Positions 24,048-35,200 of a stretch of 64,000 bases of DNA are shown here, piece by piece. Origin of the DNA: Tetracladium setigerum (taxonomy: Eukaryota; Ascomycota; Leotiomycetes; Helotiales); contig PZJY01000009.1 in NCBI GenBank assembly GCA_031472005.1, positions 496,001 to 560,000 of the forward strand. Direction: 5' to 3'. Each line of letters opens with the position of its first letter. The stretch's first letter is position 1. A program made the position numbers and the translations under genes. The notes below the pieces were generated by a model. It did not search any database. It saw only the letters and a list, made by a program, of their open reading frames with translations, and was not told the origin of the DNA.

Positions 24048-24077
24048 GTGCGTGCGTGCGTGCGTGTGTGCGTGCGT
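24048..24077 (+). repeat. GTGC microsatellite
   Basis: An imperfect run of GTGC/GTGT units covers 30 bp in the intergenic region. Confidence 0.85.
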
Positions 24078-24246
24078 TGTTCTCGAAAGGGAAGAAGGAA
24101 AGAGGCGGATGGATGGTTCGATGGGTTTTGATAGGTCGTTTCCAAGCTGTCGTGTAGCCGCCGTGGTGGGGAAGTGCAGGTTGCGGGACCCAAGTTTCTG
24201 GGCATATATCAGTTGTGAGGAAAGTGAATGCAATGCGGCGGTGAGG

Positions 24247-24284
24247 GAGCTTGAGCTTGAGCTTGAGCTTTGAGCTTTGAGCTA
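24247..24284 (+). repeat. GAGCTT microsatellite
   Basis: Repeats of GAGCTT, later GAGCTTT, cover 38 bp; no gene contains them. Confidence 0.85.
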
Positions 24285-24376
24285 TGGTGGGGAGTTTGTA
24301 GTTATGTACAGGGAATGGGGATGAGGATTGGGATCCCTTTTGGGGTGGAGGAAAGCAGGTACAGCTGGCTTTCTTG

Positions 24377-24430
24377 GGTTGTGATTGTGGTTGTGATTGT
24401 GGTTGTGATTGTGGTTGTGATTGTGGTGGT
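24377..24430 (+). repeat. GGTTGTGATTGT minisatellite
   Basis: Just over four exact copies of a 12-bp unit are arranged head to tail. Confidence 0.9.
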
Positions 24431-25725
24431 TGTTATTATTAGGTGGCGATCTTTTGTTCTTTGTTGATCCCGTTCGGCTGTGGATCCGAGGAGTGAATGC
24501 CGCAGTCTGTGAGCGGGTGGTAACTTCTCACACAACTTGATACTAGATATCTCCCATCAATAATCAATTAATCTTACAATTATATCTTTCTACTGTGGCA
24601 ATGAGGTATCAGACATTCTTTGTTCTCCGCAGCAATGTAAGAATTGAATGATATAACCCCTGACTCAAATGTCGCGATGGATAATGTGCCTGGCTGTTTG
24701 ATAGGACCGACAGATGGGTGAGTGATGGTGGCAGGGCGCTTAATCTTCTTTTTGGCCAGACCCTGCCTTCACCATCACCCAGCGGTTGGCCTTGTGAAAT
24801 GGCTGTGAAGGGAACGCGGAGGCCAATAGTTGTGTCTTGATGTATCGAGAAGTATAGAAAGCCTCGTGATTGATGGGATTGACGAAGGAGATGAAGAAGA
24901 AGGAAGAACAAGAACAGAAAGAAGAGGAGGAGGAACAGGCCCATATCAAGTACTGCTACCCTCCATCTCCCTCCACACTACTTGGCCGCGACCTTCCTCC
25001 ACACTTTCACTCTCACTCACACCCTTCTTTTCCTAACGTCAGTCAACGTCAACTTTCAGCTTCAACTTTCCACACAAATACACACACACTCTCTCTCTCA
25101 ACTACAATCTATTCCATTCCATTCCAATTCCAATTCCCAACACCAACAAACAACTACCACCACCACATATCTTCTTCCCTTTCTTCCTTTCTCCCGTCGT
25201 CACGACGTAATTAGCTAAGCTTCTGCCACTTGTCTCGATCCAGCCAATCTTATTGGCCTCATTTCGCTAAGGCTCTACCTGCAAGTTCCCCGACTGCTGC
25301 TGCTGCCCCCAAGGTTGAAGGTGGTCCCCGTCTCTCTTTCGCTCTCAGCCTCTTTCCAGATCTCTCATCTCATCTCCTCCACTTCCTCTCTCCCCCGACC
25401 CGACGAGTTCGCAGAGATAGTGATCGAGAAGCGAGAAGAGGCAACTCACCTCGTCCTCCTCAATCAACACTCTTCACCCGTCGCTCAATCAATCATCTCG
25501 CAACCTGCCACTATTCACTTTTGTCACCTGGTCGCAATCTTAGCCCGCGCGCGCGACAGAATCATCATCGGACAGGTCAAAGCCGCTTTAGGGAGCTGAC
25601 GATATTGAGTTGCCCATTCATTTCATCGACGCGTGAATATCACGATCCCAAGTACGTTCCAAAGAACAATTCGACCTCGGTCATCTGCCCTCCCCAAGCT
25701 CCCCGTCGTCCTTTTACCGCCCTCG

Positions 25726-27678
25726 ATGAGTAATGAGACTGCTCAGCCAACTGAGCAGAACCAGACAGCCCGCCGCCCAACCTCTGTAGAAGGGGGAAGA
25801 GCATCCAAACCGCCTGCGCTGGACACCTCCCGTTGTATGTATTCCCTCATTCTTCTGCCCGGCGTAGCACGCGCGAAACGATTGCCTTTGTTGCGCCGCT
25901 GCGGCAACACCAGCGGTGATGATCTTGATCGATGGCTAATCCACGACCTGCAGACACAGACGCCCCTCACCCTCCAAGCTCCTCTACACAGACCACCGAG
26001 CAGACATCGTCAACTGCACACCACACCACATCCACAGAAGATTCAGAAATCGCAGTGGTCGTGGGCTCACAGGGCGAGAAAGATTCCCTCCAAGTCGCCG
26101 ACGAGGCTCCCGAAGTATCACAAAAGAAACGGGGTCTTCTTCACGTTCCCTCGAGATCTTCATCACACAGGAACCAGCAGCCATCGCCTACAACCACCGG
26201 GCTGAGTGGTGCAACGGAACCCAGAGACAGCATAGGAGGCCAATCCAAGGCTTCAAAAGGCAGCATACTGGGCCGGAGGCGGAATGGTAGTGCTGGAAGC
26301 AGCAAGATGTCGATAACACCACCAGGGGCCTCTACCGGCCTCACACAAACCAGCGGTCCCAGCACCGCCACTTCATCCCCTGCGCAAAAGCCAAAGGCAA
26401 AGAAGAAGGGCTTCTTCTCCATGCTCTGCTGCGGTCTGCCAGATCATGGCAACAATTTAGATGGAAGCGACAACGGTCCTCCAGCAAACAAGGTCACCAA
26501 GATTACTGGAGATCGACCAACGACGGCCAGCAAGCCAATTGTGAATTCCTCAGAAGAAAAGACTGTGGCAGTGGCACCAACAACCGAAAAGGACGCGCTC
26601 AAACAATCCGATCCAGAGAAGGTCCCAACCGTCTCGGACGAGGGTAAGGATATCGAAATTGAATCGACGCCAAAACCCTTAAGCAATGGCGATGCCAGCC
26701 ACCCAAAGCCAGATGCGCGCGATCAAGTTTTGCCTGATCCGCCAAAGGGCGAATCCAGCGCGCAGGGCGAACGGGCTGCCCCTGTTGTAGTAGCACCAAT
26801 TCCAATTAGAGCAGAGTCAACCCGCAAAGCCACCACTGAATCTCAACACAAAAGTGACGCTGAAGGCGACGTCAAGATGGACAACACAGAGCCAGTTCAG
26901 GCGGAAGCTACCGTGCCCGTAGCACGCAATACAGACTCCTCGAACAAAGTCGCAATGTCCCTTCCACCACCACCCCCAGTTCCCGAGCCAGAAACAATCC
27001 AAGAACCAGAACAGAAATGGCTACTTCCCCCGATCGCCCCAAGATTCCAAGGAAAGAAGTGCTTGGTACTCGATCTTGACGAAACGCTTGTACACAGTAG
27101 TTTCAAGGTAAATGCTTTGAGATTTCAAGTCAGGTCACATTTCTAACAATTCCTAGATCCTTCACCAGGCAGATTTCACAATCCCCGTCGAAATCGAGGG
27201 ACAGTATCACAATGTCTATGTTATCAAGCGACCTGGTGTAGACCAGTTCATGAAGCGAGTTGGTGAACTTTATGAAGTGGTGGTCTTTACCGCCTCGGTA
27301 TCAAAAGTAAGGATAGACAAAAGAAAACTGGTTATTTGGATTTGCCCAGCTAACCATCGTTATTAGTACGGTGACCCGCTTTTGGATCAACTCGATATTC
27401 ACGGTGTGGTTCATCATCGATTATTCCGCGAGAGTTGCTACAACCACCAGGGCAACTACGTCAAGGACCTTTCCCAGGTGGGCCGAGACCTTCGCGAGAC
27501 GATCATCATCGATAACTCTCCCACGTCATACATCTTCCATCCACAACACGCCGTTCCTATCAGCAGTTGGTTTTCTGATGCTCACGATAACGAGCTCCTT
27601 GACCTGATCCCCGTCTTGGAAGATCTAGCTGGCTCTGCCGTTAGGGATGTCAGTCTCGTTCTCGACGTTGCACTCTGA
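25726..27678 (+). CDS. Psr/SCP-type protein phosphatase of the FCP1-NIF family
   Basis: Four exons encode 574 aa; introns are 25835-25953, 27108-27156 and 27307-27366. The first 350 residues are disordered, rich in Ser, Thr, Pro and Lys. The catalytic HAD domain begins at KKCLVLDLDETLVHSSF, where the first Asp is the phosphoryl acceptor in DxDxT. Family motifs follow: VYVIKRPGVDQFMKRVGELYEVVVFTAS, then YGDPLLDQLD, and the acid motif ETIIIDNSPTSYIFHP. This matches yeast Psr1/Psr2 and Whi2-linked phosphatases that act at the plasma membrane in salt and general stress signalling. The segment KKKGFFSMLCCGLP near residue 160 resembles the N-terminal Cys-Cys membrane-anchoring motif of Psr1, but here it is internal. 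The ATG at 25726 is chosen because splicing from it keeps the frame open. Confidence 0.9.
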
Positions 27679-29251
27679 AGAAGCCAAAAATCGACTGCAT
27701 ATATGTAATTGCGCTTTTAACTGCATGCAAATACACATACAACATTGCTATTCATAGCGGATGGCGTTTTTGGGCTGATTGATTGATACTGAGTTTGATA
27801 CCATATTTTTTGGTTTCAATTGTAGATGTACTGTTTAATCTTATCTAATCGGCCATTTTTCCATCTGCCGGCGAGACCAGCAAGATGGAAGCCTGTTTCT
27901 TTTTCCCTTTCTTTTTCTCTCTCTTTTTTTATATCAGCAGGAACAACACATTAGGGATCAATGGTATTTCGCGAAGGGATATGGATTTTTCCAAAACAAA
28001 AAATCTCAAATGTATCGCGAAGAAAGAAAGAGGAGGAATGGGAAGGTTGTTGTTTGTTTTTTCATCACAAAGAAGCGAGCGAGTTCCCCTTTACCTTTTA
28101 CACGGCAACAAAAGAGAGAGCGAGAGAGCTAGCTATACTACAGAACAGGCAGGCCAAAAAACCCAGCACTGTTAATCGTTCCAACAAACTTTTTTTTCTT
28201 CTTCTTTCATGTTCCTTGAAAACATTTTGTCTTTTGTTCGCTGGGAAAGTTGTGGGGGTGGGATGGTGATGGAAGCGATGGTGATTAAGTGAGGATGGGA
28301 GTGAGTGAGTGTGGAAGAGGAAGAGAGGGAAGGGAAGGGTGCGAGGGAACAGAAAGGGAGGAGTGCGCAAAGACCAAATATGTAACAGAAAGCCTGTAGG
28401 AGGGAGAAGGGAGGGTGAAGGAGGAAGAGGAGAAGGGGGAAAGAAAGATAGAAACAAGAGTAGCCCTTCAAATTCCATTTGTTTTACAATCCAATCGAAC
28501 CACATGAAATCAAACTGTTCAAGCAGTTCAATCAATTGAGTCCATGAATCTGTTTTTATAGGTGGGCTAAATTGGGAGGAGATGGGAGGGTAGTTGATAT
28601 GTTTATCCCAGCCAGCAGGTAGACAATATATTTAAATCAATGGTTGGACGGAGGAGAATGAAGATACTTTCATCTCATGAATAGATATAGATAGGTAGGT
28701 AGAATAGCTAGTCTATAAACGAAATTAGTAACTTATTCGATACTTCTTATATGTTGGTATATTTCTTTAGGATTGATAACAGGAAGGTCAGCAAAATGTG
28801 ATAGAAGTCATCCAGACTCCTGTTAACTCCAACAATGCTATGCCACCACCAAAGTGCCTTCAACAACCCATTCAGATATGCCTCTTAAGAAAGAAATAGA
28901 TAGTCTCGTCAGAACATAAGAGAGACTTAAAATTCAAAAGATTGCAGTCGCGACTTTCTATTCCATTCGAATCTTCGGGTGGAGGACCTCTGGAAGCACG
29001 ACTAGCGCCTAGCGCGAAAGCTCGAACCCCAGAAAATGTGCCAAGACCGACAGGCCCCAAATCGACCCTCGTGTCCTCAATTCAAATTATTGACAACCGA
29101 CCACCCATCGCCGCTCTCATACAATCGCAGACCAGACGACCTCCTTCTCTTCCTTCGCAAAACAACAACACATTCAATTCGCATTCGCCATTCCACTCCC
29201 TTCGACCTTCCTTTGATACCACCACGATTAATATAACAAGCAATCTTCAAT
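27679..29251. other. Intergenic region
   Basis: The first part is the probable 3' untranslated region of the phosphatase gene. From about 28900 a C/A-rich leader precedes SEC61 beta. G/A-rich low-complexity sequence lies at 28300-28450. No gene is seen. Confidence 0.45.
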
Positions 29252-30474
29252 ATGGTATGTTTAATTTTGTTGGTTTCTTTCGCTCGCTGTTCGATGGGCG
29301 CGCTGGCTGGCTGCTCCAGAGTTGATGCTGCGAACGCGCGCGAGCACCCCCCTTCTTGAGACTGGCCTTTAATCTACCTATTCCCATTCCCATTCCCATC
29401 AATTGCTCTCTAGCACTCTTTGCATTTCCACCCTACCTACCTACCTACCCCTTCTCCCTCACCTCAACTCGCCTTCCCCCTTCTCCCTCCTCCCCATTCA
29501 CCCTCCCCTTCCCCCAGCTCTCCTCTCCCTCCCATCCCATCCAAACAACCCAACTAACACCACACAAACAGTCATCCCCAAGACCATCCTCCCCCATCTC
29601 TACGCCAGCAGGCACCCCCAACGCAGCCTCCTCCTCGGCTCGTCCATCCTCGCCTACACCACCCGGAGGACCAAAGACCGCAATCCGTCGTCGGGCTGCC
29701 GCTGATCAGAAGGATAAGTTGGCCAACACGAGACCGTCGAGCACTCGGGCTGCTGGTGCGGGGGGAAGTTCGAGTACTATGTTGAGTGAGTTCTTTTTAT
29801 ACTTTCATATGCCTTTATGTTGCTTTTTGGGGGTTTGAGTTTTGGGTAAGGGGAAGGGTGGGGATAAAAGGGAAGATGATGGGAGTGAGGGAGGATGGGA
29901 ATTGAATAGGTGTGTGTTGGTAGAGGAAATGAAAGTGGGGAAGGATAAAGGGGTTGCTGGTGAAGGTTGATGGACGATTGCGCCTACGCAATACAAGAAC
30001 GCTTGATTGTGGGAGAACTGGCTCAATCAGAGACCTAAAGACCCAAAGACTCCAGCCCAGATGGATCAACACAACTCAATGCCCCAGTCAGAGGAACCAG
30101 GCAGTCGTCATTCTTGGAAACACAAAACTTTGCGAAAACACAGGCTAACATATCTCTTCTTTTCCCCCAACAGAGCTTTACACCGATGAATCCCCAGGAT
30201 TGAAGGTCGACCCTGTCGTGGTCTTGGTTTTGTCTCTCGTCTTCATCTTCAGCGTTGTTGCGCTTCACAGTACGTTTTTAACCACCCCTCCCTTCCTTCA
30301 CTTACTCTACTCTGCTCTGCTCTGCCCGCTAGCTTGCTAGGTAGGCAGCTGGCTAGCAGATTGGTTGGGTTAGATCTGATGGGATTGAATTGGATCTTAT
30401 ATCTGCGGTATGATGCTAATACGTCGGAATGATAAATAGTCATCGCGAAGCTCACTCGCAAATTCTCTTCTTAA
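29252..30474 (+). CDS. SEC61B: Sec61 beta subunit of the protein translocon
   Basis: Four exons encode 115 aa. The first coding exon is only the ATG (29252-29254), followed by an intron 29255-29571; exon 2 is 29572-29785, then intron 29786-30173, exon 3 30174-30269, intron 30270-30439 and exon 4 30440-30474. The protein has the usual Ser/Pro-rich cytosolic part (PGGPKTAIRRRAAADQK), the highly conserved MLKLYTDESPGLKVDPVVVL and a single C-terminal helix (SLVFIFSVVALHIIAKLTRKF), so it is a tail-anchored ER protein. It is the small subunit of the Sec61 channel that imports nascent proteins into the ER. Length and motifs fit the family fully, although the introns are long for this genome. Confidence 0.96.
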
Positions 30475-32280
30475 AACAATTTTAAATGGAATGATGGGGG
30501 CGGATGGAAGTGTTGAGCATGTTGAGCGCGGAAGGGATTTGGCATTTTTTAGGTCTTCTTTTACAAAGGAAGTTTGTGTATGAAAGTTAGGAAGAAGGGG
30601 ATGGATGAGGTGGAAGGGAAGGAGGGAAAATGAAAAAGAGAAATCAAAATCCAAAAGCTGGTTCGTAACTTCGTGTAAGTTGGAGTGATGGAGAGAGCTG
30701 GGGAGGGGAAGAGGGACGAGGTGGAAGTTTGTGTGTGAGCGAGAGTCTTCTCTCGTAAACACGGGTGTTTGTGTGTATGGTGGACCTTTTGTCTTGTAAT
30801 TATAGATATGGATACCTATTTTTATAAAGGCATAGCAAATGATTTCTCTCTCTTGTTATACATCGATATATTGACATTGAAAATGAGCTAGAAGGTTGAG
30901 ACTGGAATTGGGGATTTGGGATTGACAAAGGAAGACCGTCACCTCGGTAAGTAAGATCTTACCAGGCATCTGAATGCTGGGAACTTGATTGGATTATGTC
31001 ATCAATAAAGTGAGGGTCGGGGTCGGGTCTAGACTCTAAAGTTACTAACTATAAATTAGGGATTGGGAAAGGATTGGATTGGGTGTGTTTGTTCTTATTG
31101 TTTCTTCTTCTTGTTGGTTGGTGGATGTAAAGAGGAATTGTATTTTTCTACATGGAGATAACGCCTCGGTGCATGCAGTATGTTTGTTATAGGACAAGCA
31201 GCCGAAACTCTACTCTCTACAAGGATATATGGAAATTCCAGAGCAAGACTAGGTAGGTTTCTTTGTTTTTTAAACCCCGGATAGAAAAGGCAAATTTGGA
31301 ACAGGTAGGAAGAAGAGATTTTTGGTAAGCGTGTGCACAAGGTAAGGTAGGTGGTATGCTTATAAAGAGTACATGAGGTAGGTAAGTAGGGAGGGACGGA
31401 GGGAGGGAGATATGCTTAAATAGAGTATGCTTATGCGGAGGTACAGAGAGGTTTTGAGGAGAGAGGGAGAGAGAGGCACAGCAGTGATGAACGGGCACAT
31501 TCCATTGGGTTGTAGGTACGAGTTAGATATGCGTGGATGTGGATATGATATGATGTGGATGTAGGATTACGTGAACATGAAATTCGTGGGAAATGTTGGA
31601 GGAGGAGAGGAAGAAGAGGAAGAAGAGGTGTACACATGATAGAGTAATCTTGGTGTTAAAGTTAAAGAGATGGGATAAATTAATTACCCAGATAGGAAAT
31701 TCCCTGTTTGTGGGGTTTTTGCCCACGTAACTTTTATTTTGCATTCTGTACAATTAGTGGATATGATATGATCTTGATATGTTTTAAAAAGCTTGAAGCG
31801 TTAGGCTGTGCTTTCGCCCCTCAGGCCCCCCGCCATCCATCATCGATACGGTGGAAGTTCAGATGATGCCCCGCTCCTCTGTCACTTCGTCATCCCTCCC
31901 CTCCTCGACAGATAGACACACACACACACACACACACGTGCAACCACCACACACGCTCGCATATGCACAATATAACCTGGATTTCACTTTCCTTCTTCGC
32001 ATGACGACTTGCACTCCTCGAGACCTTCTTCTGCCTTGTTGCTGATTGCGAAGCATTAATTATTGTTACTAGCAGCTGTAGCAGAGCTACGACGTTAACA
32101 ACAGCGCGGACAATCTGACAAGTTCGAATCAACAAATCTATCTCACCAATTACAACATAATTTTCCATATCTCTTGCACACATCCTAAATATCACCATAT
32201 GCGAAGATAAAGCAGACTCCCACTGATCTCTGGACACAATTCTCTCTCACTCCCCTTCCCTCCCTGTCCACCCCGCAATC
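30475..32280. other. Intergenic region
   Basis: No supported gene. The minus-strand frames here are C/T-rich low complexity. A CA dinucleotide run lies at 31916-31937; the last 150 bp are the probable promoter and leader of the glucosyltransferase gene, ending in a pyrimidine tract. Confidence 0.45.
31916..31937 (+). repeat. CA microsatellite
   Basis: Eleven AC units in a row in the promoter region of the glucosyltransferase gene. Confidence 0.9.
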
Positions 32281-35200
32281 ATGGCCTCCAACAGCAAACC
32301 CAAGCAGGAGGAACATATCCCCGCCGGACTGATTGCGCAAGCCGAAGCTGCGATATACGGCAATTTCGAAGATGCGAACACAAGGCCGACCTTCCAAAGG
32401 AGACCGTCGGTGCAAGATCAGTCTTCAAAAGGCAACTATGCTACGAGAGAATCGCGCTCGTCGTCGTCAGCGACCCAACGTCCTCCGCGACAGACTCTGG
32501 GCCGCGTATCTACCAAGTAAGACTTCAACGACTACTCTTACAGATTACTTACTCTAGGAGCAAACAATGCTAACTTCCTTCCAGCAGAAGTTTCCTTCAC
32601 GTCCCCAATATTCTCGAAGATGGCTCGACCGAAGCACCACCCGCCTATGGCGAGAAGCACGACCAGATAGAGATGAGCCAGGATGGATTCGACACCAAGG
32701 CAAAAGTTACAGATGATGGTCGAATCAATATCAATATCAACCAAAAGACAAGAAAGCTCTCGGATCTCCTGGTCCCTGCGCTGCGAAACCAACTCTCCCT
32801 CGTCGCGCAGGAGGAAGAACATCCTCTCCCATCTGGATATATCCCACCCGCACTAGGAGGTTTACCAGGACAAACGCCCCCGCCGAAATTGAATGTGGTC
32901 ATACATGTTGTAGGCTCAAGAGGAGATGTACAGCCCTTCGTGGCCTTGGGGAAGACGCTGAAAGCCACATACGGACATCGAGTGCGCGTAGCTACCCATC
33001 CTACCTTCCAAACATTCGTCGAAGAGAATGGGCTGGAATTCTTCAGTATCGGAGGTGATCCCGCGGAACTCATGGCATTTATGGTCAAAAACCCCGGTCT
33101 GATGCCCGGATTCGAGACGCTCAAAAGCGGAGATGTGGGCAAGCGTCGAAAGGGCATGGAGGAGATCGTGCTTGGGTGCTGGAGATCTTGCATCGAAGCT
33201 GGTGATGGTCTCGGTGCTCCGAGAAGAGAGAGTTCGGATAGTTTGGCATTTGATGCTGGCATTAACTTGGATGCGGAGCCTTCACAACGACCGTTCATTG
33301 CGGATGCGATTATTGCCAATCCCCAAGTTTTGCGCATGTTCATATTGCGGAGAAGATGGGCATTCCGTTGCATATGATGTTTACGTAGGTTTTCTATTTG
33401 TTCTTTCATAACTTTTCAATTTGAGATGGAGATTGCTGACTTTGGAACTTAGGATGCCCTGGTCACCAACTCAGCAGTTTCCTCACCCGCTGGCTAATAT
33501 TCAATCTTCCAATGCCGATGTCAACATGACAAATTTCGTCTCCTATGCTTTGGTTGAGATGATGACTTGGCAGGGACTGGGAGATGTCATTAATCGCTTT
33601 AGAGAAAGAGCACTTGGTCTAGATCCTATCAGTTTGATTTGGGCTCCTGGCATGTTGAGTCGTCTTCGAGTGCCGTATACTTACTGCTGGTAAGTTTAAT
33701 TTGGCGATAGAATTGATATTTCGCTAATCAAGAGCAGGTCGCCAGCTCTCATCCCTAAGCCTAGGGATTGGGGACAGCACATTTCTATCTCGGGATTCTA
33801 CTTTTTGTCACTGGCATCTAGCTACACTCCTGATCCAGCACTTGCAGAATATCTGGCTGCTGGTCCACCACCGGTATATATTGGATTCGGCTCCATTGTC
33901 GTTGACGATCCCGATGCGATGACTAAGATGATCTTTGAAGCCGTCAAGATCGCGGGTGTTCGAGCATTAGTTTCCAAAGGCTGGGGAGGACTAGGAGGTG
34001 ATGCTCTTGGTGTTCCAGAGGGGGTTTTCATGCTGGGGAATGTCCCTCATGATTGGTTATTCCAACATGTTGCTGCCGTCTGTCATCATGGAGGAGCTGG
34101 CACTACAGCTGCAGGTATTGCTACTGGAAAGCCAACCGTCGTCGTACCTTTCTTTGGTGATCAGCCATTCTGGGGTGCGATGGTAGCAAGAGCCGGTGCA
34201 GGACCGCCTCCAATCCCTTACAAACAACTCACTGCCGAGAAACTTGCCGCTGCTCTCACTGAAGCTCTCAAGCCTGAGACAATAGAGAAGGCGAAGGAGT
34301 ATGGGTTGAAGATTAAGGAGGAGAAGGGCACGGAAGTTGGTGGTAAGAGTTTCCATGATCAACTGGATGTGGATACTATGAGGTGTACACTTGCTCCATC
34401 AAGGACTGCTGTTTGGAGGGTTAAGCGAACACAGACTCGTTTGAGTGCTTTCGCGGCGAATGTGCTCGCAAGTGAGGGATTGCTGGACTTTGCTGATCTG
34501 AAATTGTGAGTCAACTCTGGTTTGTGTCAGTAGCAGATGCTAATTACCATAGATATCGCTCTCGAGAATATGAGACCGAAGACGGCCCATGGGATCCAAT
34601 CTCTGGAGGAGCCTCCGCCTTGATTGGAACGATGGGCAGTCTCATGATGGGCGTTGCTGACTTCCCACTCGAGATTTTCAAAGCAGTAAAAAAGAAGGAA
34701 AAGGAAAAGGAAGCAGCCTCAAAGGCTTCGGGGGGTCTGGCGATATCACTCCTGTATCTACTGCTGCTTCAAGATCTCGTGATGATCTTGCGCCCGACGA
34801 GAAATTCGACGAATCGGAAACCTCGTCCATTCTAACATCAACCGTTGGAACAGGAACATCTTCGAAAACATCATATGAGAGCAGCACCAGGATGAGCACG
34901 GAAGCCACTATCACCCCTGTTACAAGCGCAAGTTCAATGGAAAAGCCTCATAGAATACCATCAAACTCCTTGAAGGAGGCCCTCCGTGGTACTTTGAATC
35001 GCTCTCGTTCAGCATCAAGAGAACGCAAAGCGTCCAGGTCGCAATCCAAGGAGAGGGGAAGCCATTCGCCCATGCGTTCGAAATCCGGGGTATTTGATCC
35101 TAGCAAATTGACGATCGATAATGCTATTGGGGCTGGTAAGGGCGTTCAGCGTATTGTGGGCGCGGGTATGAAGTCTCCAATGGACTTCACGCTAGGTATT

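Larger units (their letters stand above)
22862..25725. other. Long intergenic region with microsatellites and a long probable leader
   Basis: No supported gene in 2.9 kb. It contains several microsatellites (listed separately), the direct repeat CGGCAGTATCCT near 23978-24000, and from about 25000 a C/T-rich tract that looks like the promoter and 5' leader of the phosphatase gene. Confidence 0.45.

Noticed and set aside
32100..32130. GTTCGAATC resembling a tRNA T-loop
   Set aside because: No matching stems, D-loop or anticodon arm around it.
31917..32237. Minus-strand frame with Cys-Val repeat
   Set aside because: Translation of the CA microsatellite and promoter of the glucosyltransferase gene.
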